This document shows, piece after piece, positions 52,897 to 63,268 of a stretch of 64,000 nt of DNA. Both the position numbers and the translations under genes were made by a program. How positions within the stretch are numbered: position 1 is the stretch's first letter; the number at the start of each line of letters is the position of its first letter. The notes under the pieces were generated by a model. That model ran no database searches, was not told the DNA's origin, and was given only the letters and a program-made list of their open reading frames with translations. The DNA comes from an uncultured Bacilli bacterium (lineage in GTDB: Bacteria; Bacillota_I; Bacilli_A; RF39; UBA660). The DNA lies in contig CANQFD010000004.1 of assembly GCA_947598325.1 (NCBI GenBank), positions 1 to 64,000 of the forward strand, given 5' to 3'.

Positions 52897-54477
52897 CTAA
52901 ACTAGTATTTCACACTTTTTAATTCTATAATAAATTTCTATTTTTTTATCTTTAGTAATATATATTTTATCTATTAATTTATTAAGCATTTCTTTAGTTG
53001 GATTTTTCATTTCTAAAAAGTTTTCTACTACTTTTAGGTAGTCTATATAAACTACTGACTCATTACTTATAGATTTTATCTCATTTCTATATTTTTTAAT
53101 TTTTTTATTAGCTATATTTATTTCCTCATCAGTTTGGTTATATAATCTTTGGTAAGTATCCACATTAATAATACCATTAAATTTATCATCATATAAAGAA
53201 TCTTGTTTTAATTTTAAATTTTGAATATTTTTAGTTAAAGTATCTATTTTCTTATTTAATTCATCTCTTGGATCTACATAATCTTTCTTAATTATTTTTT
53301 CAAATTCTTCCTTATATTCTATATACTGCATTGATAATCTACTAATTTTATTTAAAACTGTTTTTTCTAATTTATCATAATTCATAAAATGAGAGAAACA
53401 TATATGGTATTTACTAAATTTTCTATAATTATTACAATTCATTGTTACACGATCTCTTTTTTTATCGTAACTAATGCTCATTTTAGCCCCACAGTCTTTA
53501 CAATATACAAAATCTGATAAAATATATTCTACATTTCTTCTATTTTCACTATAATTATTTGATTTGTCTTTAATTTGCTGTGCTAACTCAAAAGTTTCTT
53601 TAGTAATTAGAGGCTCATGAGCATTTTCCTTTATACACCATTCACTTTTTGAAACTTTCTTCCTTTTCTTAACTTTATAATTTATATTTTGAGAAGTATG
53701 TTGTATAAGAACACCAGTATAAATTGGATTTTTAAGTATATTCCCAATGGAGCAATGTTTCCAAATTTGGGGATGATTACATTTTTTTAAGTTTTTTTCT
53801 TTGTTTTTTAACATAATAGGAGTAGGAATCTCTTCATTAGTTAATATATCCGCAATAGCACAACTACCATAACCACTTATGTATAAATCAAATATTCTTT
53901 TTACAACTGGTGCAGTTTTAGGATCTGGTATTAATTGATGTTTATTATCTGGATGCCTCATATAACCATAAGCAGGAACACTACCACAAAATTTACCATC
54001 TTTTTTCATTTGTAATAAGTTTGATCTAACTTTTTTTGAAATATCTTTAGCATACATATCATTCATACTTAGTTTAAATGGCATCATATCACTACCACTA
54101 GTTTCATAAAAAGTATCTATATCATCATTTACAGCAATATACCTAATTCCTTTTTCTGGAAAATAATTTTCTACATAATAACCTGTTTGTATATGATCAC
54201 GACCAAGTCTTGATAAATCTTTTGTGAGTACCATGTTTATAATTCCTTCTTCTATATCATCAATTAATCTTTTAAAACTAGGTCTATTAAAATTTCCACC
54301 AGAATATCCATCATCTACATATTCTTTAATAGCATTTAAACCATTTGCTTTTAAAAATCCTGTTAAAAGACTTCTTTGATTTGTTACTGACTCACTTTCT
54401 AAATCATCACCATCTTCACGTGATAATCTTATATATATTCCAATATTATAATTAGTATTGCTATATTGTTTGTGCAT
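52897..54477 (-). CDS. large serine recombinase (TnpX/integrase-like)
   Basis: 526 aa; resolvase N-terminus IGIYIRLSREDGDD, LTKDLSRLGRDHIQTGYY; recombinase domain; Zn-ribbon CKDCG; coiled coil; adjacent to att end. Confidence 0.95.
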   Translation of the reverse strand: MHKQYSNTNYNIGIYIRLSREDGDDLESESVTNQRSLLTGFLKANGLNAIKEYVDDGYSGGNFNRPSFKRLIDDIEEGIINMVLTKDLSRLGRDHIQTGYYVENYFPEKGIRYIAVNDDIDTFYETSGSDMMPFKLSMNDMYAKDISKKVRSNLLQMKKDGKFCGSVPAYGYMRHPDNKHQLIPDPKTAPVVKRIFDLYISGYGSCAIADILTNEEIPTPIMLKNKEKNLKKCNHPQIWKHCSIGNILKNPIYTGVLIQHTSQNINYKVKKRKKVSKSEWCIKENAHEPLITKETFELAQQIKDKSNNYSENRRNVEYILSDFVYCKDCGAKMSISYDKKRDRVTMNCNNYRKFSKYHICFSHFMNYDKLEKTVLNKISRLSMQYIEYKEEFEKIIKKDYVDPRDELNKKIDTLTKNIQNLKLKQDSLYDDKFNGIINVDTYQRLYNQTDEEINIANKKIKKYRNEIKSISNESVVYIDYLKVVENFLEMKNPTKEMLNKLIDKIYITKDKKIEIYYRIKKCEILV

Positions 54478-54495
54478 TGTTTTTCTCCTTTTACT

Positions 54496-54612
54496 TTATA
54501 AATTACTTAAAGATATATTCTTATTTTTAATATAATAATTATAAATACAGCTTTTAAGCAAATCTTTTATATCATATCCATCTTCTTTATAAAATTCTTT
54601 TATTTCATACAT
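54496..54612 (-). CDS. 38-aa ORF co-operonic with the recombinase (MYEIKEFYKEDGYDIKDLLKSCIYNYYIKNKNISLSNL)
   Basis: GGAGG SD 8 nt from ATG; stop 18 nt before recombinase start, whose SD lies in between; not in the ORF track because of size. Confidence 0.6.
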   Translation of the reverse strand: MYEIKEFYKEDGYDIKDLLKSCIYNYYIKNKNISLSNL

Positions 54613-54653
54613 ATATTTGTCCTCCAATTCTATAAATCTTATGCAATAAAAAA

Positions 54654-54699
54654 AATAAAAAGAACACTATCGTTATAATTAGACAGTTTTCTTTTTATT
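54654..54699 (-). terminator. terminator between M26-like protease gene and recombinase operon
   Basis: AATAAAAAGAAAACTGTC..GATAGTGTTCTTTTTATTTTTTTT hairpin, two mismatches in an 18-bp stem, T tract. Confidence 0.6.
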
Positions 54700-54733
54700 G
54701 TAAATATTAAAAGAAGAAAATTAATTTTCTTCT

Positions 54734-57700
54734 TTATTCAGAAATATCTATATCATCTTGATCAGATGATTTATTATATTCATCTTCTTTTTTTATTATA
54801 GCATTAGCTTTATCAAAATGTTCATCATAATCAGTAGATTTTTGTTTTCTATTAGCAATAGTTGCTATAAATCCATTTGAATCATTCCCTATTAATTTTG
54901 GTAAACCTCCACTTTCAACATTTGATAAATCCCATACATCCTGTGACCAACCTAATGTAATTGTATAAAATTCGATATTTTTTATTTCTTCTAACTTTTT
55001 ACTTGCAATTATATTTTCAGATACATCCTTTGAAAGGGCTGTTTTTCCATTATATTCTTCAATTTCGTAATTATTAGAATATCCATTTTCAAATACAGAT
55101 TTCTCTGTTCTACCATCAAATTTATATCCATTAGTATTATTTGAGAATGAAATATTATTTTTTATATTAGCTTTTGTTACTATCTTACCAACAAATCCCC
55201 CTGTGTCTTTATTAGCATTAACATCTACTTTTGCAAAGTTATTAATTATTGATGAATTATCTGCCCATCCTACTAGACCTCCAACGTCTGTAGCTCCTTT
55301 TACAGAACCTATAGCATATGTATTCATTATAGTATCTCCATTAGCTTCACCAGCTAAACCTCCTACTGCATTTGATGATCCTGTAACAGTTCCATTAGCA
55401 CTTGAAGAAGAAATATTATTTCCTCCTTGACCAAATCCTATAAGGCCTCCTATTCTAGTAGTACCAGATACTGTAAATTCTGTTGCATGTACATTACTAA
55501 TACGAGTATTTTTTAAGTAACCTATTAATGTACCTACTTCTTTATTTTTATTGGCATTTATTGTAATGTTTTTAAGATTAACTCTATTAATAACTGATCC
55601 AGATGAATTTTTTGCTAAAGCTCCTAAACGATCTTCATTTTGATCAATATTAACATTCTCAATATTAAGATCATATATTTTAGCACCATTCAAATTATTA
55701 AATAATGGAATATTAAGATTATAAATCTTGTGATTATCTCCTTTAATTATTCCTGAAAATGCATTATCAATTATAGCACTTCCTGTTAAATAACTAGAAA
55801 AGTCAATATTACTATCTAAAACAATAGTATAAAATGGATTAGTTTTAACAGCCTTAACAAACGACTCTGCGTTATTTACATGTACATCTGTTGTAGTAGT
55901 ATCTGCATAAATATCAGTTGTAAAATCATTTGTGATTCTCTTAACATAATAGTAATTACTTCTTTTAACATTTGTACTTTGTTTTACATCTCTATCATTA
56001 TTTAAAGCATCAGTTTTTAAGGCATTTTTATAATCTTCGATAACTTGTGTAGCATCAATATATTTCATTTTTGTCATATTTTCTTTCATCTGTTTATAAC
56101 GTTCAAGTTTATATTCTCTAAATGAACTATAACCAGTTATCGCACGAAGAGCTCCTAAATCTCCATCGCTTCCATGTTTATCACTATAGTATTCTATATA
56201 TCCTTCATCATAACCTTTATAACCTAGCATTTCCCATGCGAATTCTTTAAAGCTATATGAATCTGGTCTTCCATTATCATCATGTGGTTGATACCAACGT
56301 CTTGTATATAAACTATATCCACCATATCTATTGATTCCAACAGTTTGATAATCAGTAACTCCTGGTTTTATAGTAATTTGATTATCCCATAAATCATCTA
56401 CAGTTGTTAATTTCATATTTCTAAAGTCTTCTTCTGTTAAAACTTTATATCTAGTTGTATTACTAGCTGAAACTTCATTACCATCCTCATCTAGATAAAC
56501 TACCTTAACAGCAAGTTTTGCTTGCTCTGATGGATCTAGTTTTAAGAATGCTAATGCTTCTAAATAATCTAGGAAATCAGATACTTCAAACATTTTTTGA
56601 TAGAAATCTTTTATTTTATCTGGAGTATTAATACGTTCTGGAGTTAAATTTGATGTTACATTAGCATCAATACCATAATTTATTGAAATATTCATATTAA
56701 TTGTACCATCACCAAAATCTTGTGTTAGGTTACCATCAGCGTAATCTTCTCCTCCAGCTCCAGTTCTTCTACCATTATTTTTAAGGAAAAGTCTAGCATC
56801 AATATTATGAGCTGTTTCATGTGACCAAGTGTGATATGTATATTCTGATCCTTTAGTTAAATCACCATCCATAAGACCTTCTACTCTCCATATAATTGAA
56901 GTTCCATTTGCAGTTGCAGCATTATAATCATTATATGCCCATACACCAACTACTTCATTGAAATTTTTATGAAATGGTTCTTGAGTTGTATATTGATTTT
57001 GGAAAACTTGGTTACCATTTGAATCATAAGTATATCTTTTATCTATCTGAACAGTATGTATATCATTAAAGTATTTAGGATTTTCTAGAATCTTATATGC
57101 ATTTTCATAATATACTTTCATCCTATCTGCATAAGTTTTTACCCTTGCTTTTAATTTTTCTTGTTCATTAATATTGTCTGGATCAGCAGTGTAAGTTCTT
57201 TGTGCCCCAATTATGAACTGTGTTGGACTAGATATAATATATGCAGAATTTTCTGGAAGAGTTATTATAGGTAATGCATAATTATACCATGTAGCATAAG
57301 ATCCACCAGGTTTTACATCTTTAGATTTAATATGATCCCATAATGTATATAAGATTTCATCATGACCATCTATTTTAATTTCTGTTAAATATCCTTTAAA
57401 CTTACTTGCATACCATCTATCAACCTTTAAATCACTTAATGTATTAACAAGGTATTCTAGAAATTCTGGTATTGTATCAAGTTTTGTATAGCTTGCAAAC
57501 ATTCTATTATATGTATCATTAGTAGCATTTAGTTTCAAATTATTATCATTAGATAAGAATTTTAAAGCTATACCATATGGAGTTAAATTTTTGTTAAATC
57601 CCTGAAAATCGAATAATATTAAATCATTTAACATAATGCCATCTACATCAACACTATAGAATCTCTTAAAGTAGTTATATACATATAATACTTTTTCTAT

Positions 57701-60700
57701 TTTTTGTTCTTTTTTAACTTCTCTTTCTAAATAATCATTAATTACTTCATCATCAGTTGTATTTGTATAATCACTGTTAGATAGATATTTTAATACAAAT
57801 TCTTTAAGTTCGTTCTTTGTAACATCATCATAGTATTCTCTATATATTCTACTGTCAGCAGTTTGTGTTAATTTATCTAGATTATCTTCGTATTTTAATG
57901 ATAATAGATAATTAGTTAAATTATTAATAATTTGAGCATTACTATCAATTACATAATGGTTAAATGTATAATCTATTTTTAGATTGCAAATTCTGTAACT
58001 TGCTACTATATCATATGTTTTATCGTAAACAACATCATATTCTTTTCTTTCATTGTTTTTGAATACAATTTTTAATTTACTTATTTTTCTTTGATTATCG
58101 TTTGTTAAATATGTAACTATATTACCAGTTGCATCAACAGGTATAATATGCATTATTTCTTGTTTAGATAAAATATCATCATCACTTATATTTAATGCAC
58201 TCTTTACTATCTTTTCATTACTATAAAATGGCATCAATAACCTTAAATTATTATATAATGTCTCTTTAGTTTCATCATATTCAGTTAATCCGTCTGAATC
58301 AAATTTACTAAAGTTTTGTGCTTTGAATTTTGGTAAATTGTTATAAGAAACATTATTTATATCCCAAATTTCATCATTCCATTTTAAACTGTTTTTAAAT
58401 AAATCATTATTAATATCTTCTTCAGATACAGAATTTATTAATATATCATCTTTATTAGATAGCATCTTTGAAGTTTCAAGTTCGTAACTATTACTTGCTG
58501 TAATACCATTACCATGAACTTTTTTACCATTATCACCATCTGCTAAACTTAAACTATTATTTAATTTAACAACACGAGAATTTGGTGTATATCCTAAAAA
58601 TCCCCCTTTTGCAGTACCATTTCCACCATTCATTTTAACTTTAGCATAACAGTTTTCAATTAAAGCTGATTGCATATTTGAAACTTCTCCAACAAAGCCT
58701 CCTATTGCATCCTGATTACCAGATACACTACCATCATTGATATAACTATTTGAAATTGTTACTTTATTGAATGCGTATCCAATAAATCCACCTATTCTCT
58801 TACCACCAGTTACAGAACTACTAATAATTGAAGATTTTTTAATTTCAACATTTGTTCTAGTATCACCGAACATTATACCTGTTCCACTTGAAGTGCTATT
58901 AGCTTTAATTACACTTTTAATTATATGTACATTGTCAACAGTTACATTAGTAGCAGTATCAGCTAAAATTCCACGTACTGCGCCTGATAAATCTGCATTT
59001 TCTATAGTTAAGTTCTTAATAACTGCATTTTCACCAATCTTATTAAATAATTGTCTATCTAAATTGTATATTTTATGACCATTTCCATCTAAAGTTCCTG
59101 TAAAATTTATTGAACTTGGAATTAATGATTCATTAGCTTCTAAGTCTTCTAAATCTAACACATTATAATCTCTTGTAAGTTTGAAATTACCTGATGGATT
59201 CTTACGAATTTTCTCTAATAATTCACTAAATGATTCTGGACTAGCTTCATTAACTGCAAATCCATTATTTATTGAACCAAATTCAATTCTTAAATCATGA
59301 ATTTCCTTTTCTTTAGTAATATATTCATAATCAAGAATTAATGTTAATTCATCATCATCATCTAAAACTTTTTTTATTTTAGCATAAATTGTAGGCATAT
59401 CATTTGTAGATATCTTAACAAAATATGAATCTTTATTTTCTTTTAGATCACTTACATTTACTTTATCAACACTAACTGTATTACCCATTTCGCCTTTAAA
59501 TAATGTAATATCTGTAATATCTTTTAATTCAATATAATTTTTATCTAAAGATATTACTTCATCTAAAATATTAATATCTTCATAATCATTTTTATTATTA
59601 CTTATGTCTGTATCGCGATCATAGTTTGCATAAACTCTAACATAATATCTTAACTTATCATTATCTATTTCTAATGTTATTTCATCATTATATGGGAATT
59701 CTTTTATTAATTTATTATCTTCATCGAATACTTTAATTTTTATATTATCTGATAATTCACCAAATACAGAGTTTTCTTTATCATCTAAACTAAACTTAAT
59801 ATTTATGTTTTCGTCATTTACACTATAATCGAAATCATCTATTTTAACAGGATCTTTTAATACCTCTATATTTACTTTAGTAGAATCTGCTAAAGTCACT
59901 TTTTTACCATTATTTAATATGATTTGTTTAATATCAATCTCTTTTACTCCAGCACTACTATAACCTTTAATAATTGCATAATAATTATCATCAATATTTT
60001 CTACAGAATATTCCTTACCATTTATGACTATTTTATCAATTGAAAGTTGTAATTCTTCATCTAATCCTTCAATATTAAATTTTAATTTTATATCTTCATT
60101 TTTTTCAAAATACTCATCTTCATCAATACTGATAGCTTGAATATTAGTTAGTTTTATACTATCGTATTTATCACTATTATAAAGTCCATATGGTACCTTA
60201 TAAATTAACTCATTTTTAAAACTATTTAGATTTTCATCAATATCAAGTGTATTAGTATCTAACTCATAATCTCCATAGAAATTTAAGTCAAATGTTATAT
60301 CTTTTTCAACATTTTCAAATGTTACTATATTTTCTCCTCTTGTTATTTGTTTTCTAACTCCATTTAACTCTATTTCACCACCGTTAAATCCTCCCTTATC
60401 ATCAACTACATCAAATTTAAAAGTGGTAGTAGAATTATCATAATCTTCATCTTGAACCTCAAGATTTTTAATAGTTGGTTTATCTTTTAAAACATCTAAA
60501 TTTAATACATATGGTTTTACTGAGAAAAATTCATGGATATTATTATTATAATCTTCATATCTTAATTGTACTCTAGTAGCTTCTAACTGTAATATTCCTG
60601 AATCACTTGGTACTGTGAAACTTATTGCAGATACAAATGGTGTTTTTGTTTTTTCTGCATCATAATTTAAACCATTTACTGTAACAGCTGCAACTTCATT

Positions 60701-62956
60701 ATATTTGTATTTTGATGTAATACTTTCCCCAACGTAAACTTCATAAGTAACTTTATATTTTGGTTGTCCTTTAGTAGGGAAAATTGTAGTTACAGTAGCA
60801 TTTTTAATATAAATATCATCTTGAGTTAATATTTCTTTTTCACCTATATTTTTATCAGTATACATGTGTTTATCTGTACCCAAGTTATAACTTGATAAAA
60901 ATTTAACTTTATATCTTCCATCTACATTATTTTTATAAGATAACAACACATCTTCTCCTGGGTTATCAATATTTTTAGTATCAATAATTTTATCAGTAGA
61001 GTCTACTAAAACAGCAGTTAAACTTCTTAATGTATTATCAGAATCAATAACTTTATATGATGCATTAATTGTATTACTATCTTTTTTGTTTACTAAATTA
61101 ATTTCATTTACATGTGGTGAGTTTTTTAAAACATTATAAGTTAATTCATCAACTTTAAAATCTTTATCACTGTTAAATACTTTTAAATTACTTAATCCTA
61201 TTTTGTTAATAGTAACATAATATTTTCCGAAAACAGATGTATCTACATCAGTCATTACTGCTTGATAACGATTTTCTCCTAACTTTGTAACAGGATATTC
61301 TTTACCATTTATTGTAATAGATTCAACATCAAAGTTTTTATCATTAGTACTTTCAAAGGTAACAATTGGCTTTTCACCTTTTTCAATTGCATCAGTAATA
61401 CCTATATTTGATATATTAAAGTTATAATTATCTGTTACTACTATTTCCTTAGTAATAATTATTTCATCTTTATTTTTTTGCCCAGTAATACTATTTAATT
61501 TATTAGTATCTAGATCATATTCAGCATTTATAATAGCTTTATAAGTTATATCTTTTTTAAATTTATAAGTAAAATGATTTTCCTTTTTTACCTTTTCATT
61601 TATTACCTCATTACCTTCAGGATCTGTTACTATAACACTACCTTTATAGTAATTATCATCATCTTTTAATAATGCACTATCAATGTCCTCAAAAGTAAAA
61701 CTAAATATATTTTCTTCATCATCAACACTAAGCATATCAACGTATGGTTTATCTTTTAATACCTCTAGTTTTTTCTTAATATCAATAGAAATTTCTCTAT
61801 TATTATCTAAAATTACTTTTGAAAATTGAAATTCATGTACTCCAGCTTTATTTGGTGCATTAAAAACAACACTGTATAAATTTCCGTTTTTTTGAACATT
61901 ATATTCTTTATTATCAATTACTACTTTTTTAATACTTGCACTTGGACTTACAGTAGCATTAATTTGTAAAGATATACTTTCGTTTTTTAATACATAATAA
62001 TTATCTATTATAACTTCACAATTAACTTTATAATCAGTTTTATTAGCATTATTAACACTTTTAGCAACATCTATTACATCAACACGTCCATCATTATTTA
62101 AATCAAGTTTACTATAATTTTTTTTCTTTTCATCTACATTTTGATTTAAATCGTCTATTTTCTTAATATCAATAATATAATTTATTATATCTTTAGAATC
62201 ATCATAATCTATTTTATTATCTTTGTTTATATCTTTTTTATTAAAGTTTAAACTACTTAAAGAAAGTAATATTATAACTAATAAAAGACATAGACAAGTT
62301 GATATAATTTCTATTTGTTTTTTATTTTTAACCTTATATTTATTTACTAATATTATTATAGATACTAATATTAATATTAAAAGTATTGCTGATATAATAC
62401 TATAACGATTTGTAAACGTAGTTATTACATCATTAACTTTTGAACTATGATTCATAGTTTTATTTTTAGGTACTACTTCATCTGGAGTAGCATCTCTTGT
62501 TACTAATATTTTCACATTTGAATCATCAAATTCAAACTTATTTTTTCCATCAGATGCTGAAATATTATTTAATGTAACTAAAGTATTACCAACACTGGCA
62601 TTTTTCTTTACTTTTAAATGTATTGTTAAGGCATTATCTAATATTTCACCAGTTTTATTTATCATACCAAATTCATTATTATATTTATTATAAACAACAT
62701 TTGACCATCCATTTGATGATGTGAAATCATTATCATCAATATTTTCAAATACAGATTCATCATAACTCAATGTTGCAGTAAGAGCATACAATTTATGATC
62801 AGATGTAACTTTAGCAGTTATTGTAACTTCATCACCAATATCTAAAATATTTTTATCTGATTTTAATGACACTAATTCTTCTGCTAGAACATTTATAGGC
62901 AATACAAACGCCATTAAAATCAATAAAATTAAATATTTAATCTTTCTTAATCGCAT
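54734..62956 (-). CDS. giant surface M26-like metalloprotease with N-terminal cohesin-like and dockerin-like segments
   Basis: 2740 aa; signal peptide; cohesin-like KSDKNILDIGDEVTITAKV..YDESVFE; TM pair; NDGRVDVIDVA dockerin-like; GLUG repeats (IGGLIGFGQGG..VGGLAGEANG); zinc site HTWSHETAHNIDARLFLKNNGRRTGAGGEDYADGNL. Confidence 0.88.
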   Translation of the reverse strand: MRLRKIKYLILLILMAFVLPINVLAEELVSLKSDKNILDIGDEVTITAKVTSDHKLYALTATLSYDESVFENIDDNDFTSSNGWSNVVYNKYNNEFGMINKTGEILDNALTIHLKVKKNASVGNTLVTLNNISASDGKNKFEFDDSNVKILVTRDATPDEVVPKNKTMNHSSKVNDVITTFTNRYSIISAILLILILVSIIILVNKYKVKNKKQIEIISTCLCLLLVIILLSLSSLNFNKKDINKDNKIDYDDSKDIINYIIDIKKIDDLNQNVDEKKKNYSKLDLNNDGRVDVIDVAKSVNNANKTDYKVNCEVIIDNYYVLKNESISLQINATVSPSASIKKVVIDNKEYNVQKNGNLYSVVFNAPNKAGVHEFQFSKVILDNNREISIDIKKKLEVLKDKPYVDMLSVDDEENIFSFTFEDIDSALLKDDDNYYKGSVIVTDPEGNEVINEKVKKENHFTYKFKKDITYKAIINAEYDLDTNKLNSITGQKNKDEIIITKEIVVTDNYNFNISNIGITDAIEKGEKPIVTFESTNDKNFDVESITINGKEYPVTKLGENRYQAVMTDVDTSVFGKYYVTINKIGLSNLKVFNSDKDFKVDELTYNVLKNSPHVNEINLVNKKDSNTINASYKVIDSDNTLRSLTAVLVDSTDKIIDTKNIDNPGEDVLLSYKNNVDGRYKVKFLSSYNLGTDKHMYTDKNIGEKEILTQDDIYIKNATVTTIFPTKGQPKYKVTYEVYVGESITSKYKYNEVAAVTVNGLNYDAEKTKTPFVSAISFTVPSDSGILQLEATRVQLRYEDYNNNIHEFFSVKPYVLNLDVLKDKPTIKNLEVQDEDYDNSTTTFKFDVVDDKGGFNGGEIELNGVRKQITRGENIVTFENVEKDITFDLNFYGDYELDTNTLDIDENLNSFKNELIYKVPYGLYNSDKYDSIKLTNIQAISIDEDEYFEKNEDIKLKFNIEGLDEELQLSIDKIVINGKEYSVENIDDNYYAIIKGYSSAGVKEIDIKQIILNNGKKVTLADSTKVNIEVLKDPVKIDDFDYSVNDENINIKFSLDDKENSVFGELSDNIKIKVFDEDNKLIKEFPYNDEITLEIDNDKLRYYVRVYANYDRDTDISNNKNDYEDINILDEVISLDKNYIELKDITDITLFKGEMGNTVSVDKVNVSDLKENKDSYFVKISTNDMPTIYAKIKKVLDDDDELTLILDYEYITKEKEIHDLRIEFGSINNGFAVNEASPESFSELLEKIRKNPSGNFKLTRDYNVLDLEDLEANESLIPSSINFTGTLDGNGHKIYNLDRQLFNKIGENAVIKNLTIENADLSGAVRGILADTATNVTVDNVHIIKSVIKANSTSSGTGIMFGDTRTNVEIKKSSIISSSVTGGKRIGGFIGYAFNKVTISNSYINDGSVSGNQDAIGGFVGEVSNMQSALIENCYAKVKMNGGNGTAKGGFLGYTPNSRVVKLNNSLSLADGDNGKKVHGNGITASNSYELETSKMLSNKDDILINSVSEEDINNDLFKNSLKWNDEIWDINNVSYNNLPKFKAQNFSKFDSDGLTEYDETKETLYNNLRLLMPFYSNEKIVKSALNISDDDILSKQEIMHIIPVDATGNIVTYLTNDNQRKISKLKIVFKNNERKEYDVVYDKTYDIVASYRICNLKIDYTFNHYVIDSNAQIINNLTNYLLSLKYEDNLDKLTQTADSRIYREYYDDVTKNELKEFVLKYLSNSDYTNTTDDEVINDYLEREVKKEQKIEKVLYVYNYFKRFYSVDVDGIMLNDLILFDFQGFNKNLTPYGIALKFLSNDNNLKLNATNDTYNRMFASYTKLDTIPEFLEYLVNTLSDLKVDRWYASKFKGYLTEIKIDGHDEILYTLWDHIKSKDVKPGGSYATWYNYALPIITLPENSAYIISSPTQFIIGAQRTYTADPDNINEQEKLKARVKTYADRMKVYYENAYKILENPKYFNDIHTVQIDKRYTYDSNGNQVFQNQYTTQEPFHKNFNEVVGVWAYNDYNAATANGTSIIWRVEGLMDGDLTKGSEYTYHTWSHETAHNIDARLFLKNNGRRTGAGGEDYADGNLTQDFGDGTINMNISINYGIDANVTSNLTPERINTPDKIKDFYQKMFEVSDFLDYLEALAFLKLDPSEQAKLAVKVVYLDEDGNEVSASNTTRYKVLTEEDFRNMKLTTVDDLWDNQITIKPGVTDYQTVGINRYGGYSLYTRRWYQPHDDNGRPDSYSFKEFAWEMLGYKGYDEGYIEYYSDKHGSDGDLGALRAITGYSSFREYKLERYKQMKENMTKMKYIDATQVIEDYKNALKTDALNNDRDVKQSTNVKRSNYYYVKRITNDFTTDIYADTTTTDVHVNNAESFVKAVKTNPFYTIVLDSNIDFSSYLTGSAIIDNAFSGIIKGDNHKIYNLNIPLFNNLNGAKIYDLNIENVNIDQNEDRLGALAKNSSGSVINRVNLKNITINANKNKEVGTLIGYLKNTRISNVHATEFTVSGTTRIGGLIGFGQGGNNISSSSANGTVTGSSNAVGGLAGEANGDTIMNTYAIGSVKGATDVGGLVGWADNSSIINNFAKVDVNANKDTGGFVGKIVTKANIKNNISFSNNTNGYKFDGRTEKSVFENGYSNNYEIEEYNGKTALSKDVSENIIASKKLEEIKNIEFYTITLGWSQDVWDLSNVESGGLPKLIGNDSNGFIATIANRKQKSTDYDEHFDKANAIIKKEDEYNKSSDQDDIDISE

Positions 62957-63043
62957 ATATCCTCACCTTTTTCTCAATAATCATATAGAATACTTAATAT
63001 TAATAATTCTATATTGATAAATCCCCTTTCATAAATGCCTGTT

Positions 63044-63072
63044 ATTTTAACAAAGAATCCTTATATTGTCAA
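63044..63072 (-). promoter_or_regulatory. sigma-A-type promoter of the M26-like gene inside the element
   Basis: TTGACA-17-TAAAAT on minus strand. Confidence 0.6.
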
Positions 63073-63238
63073 ATTTATGTAGATATACAATTATGTCTAT
63101 TATCTATAATGATTATATCATTAAAAAAGTAATATAAAAATCTATATTACACTATATTTTACATTATTTGACACATATTTACATTTTTTATGTGATTAGG
63201 ATATATATATTTATATCAATCAAGATAAAATTTATAAT

Positions 63239-63260
63239 TTTTTAGGGTATCACTTTTTAG
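63239..63260. repeat. right terminal inverted repeat TTTTTAGGGTATCACTTTTTAG (attP arm)
   Basis: Exact reverse complement of 52847-52868; 8 bp from core. Confidence 0.95.
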
Positions 63261-63268
63261 TAAACTTC

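Noticed and set aside
54710-54735. Perfect palindrome AAGAAGAAAATTAATTTTCTTCTT as a recombination site
   Set aside because: Sits at the end of the protease gene and is better explained as part of transcription termination; not repeated at the element ends.
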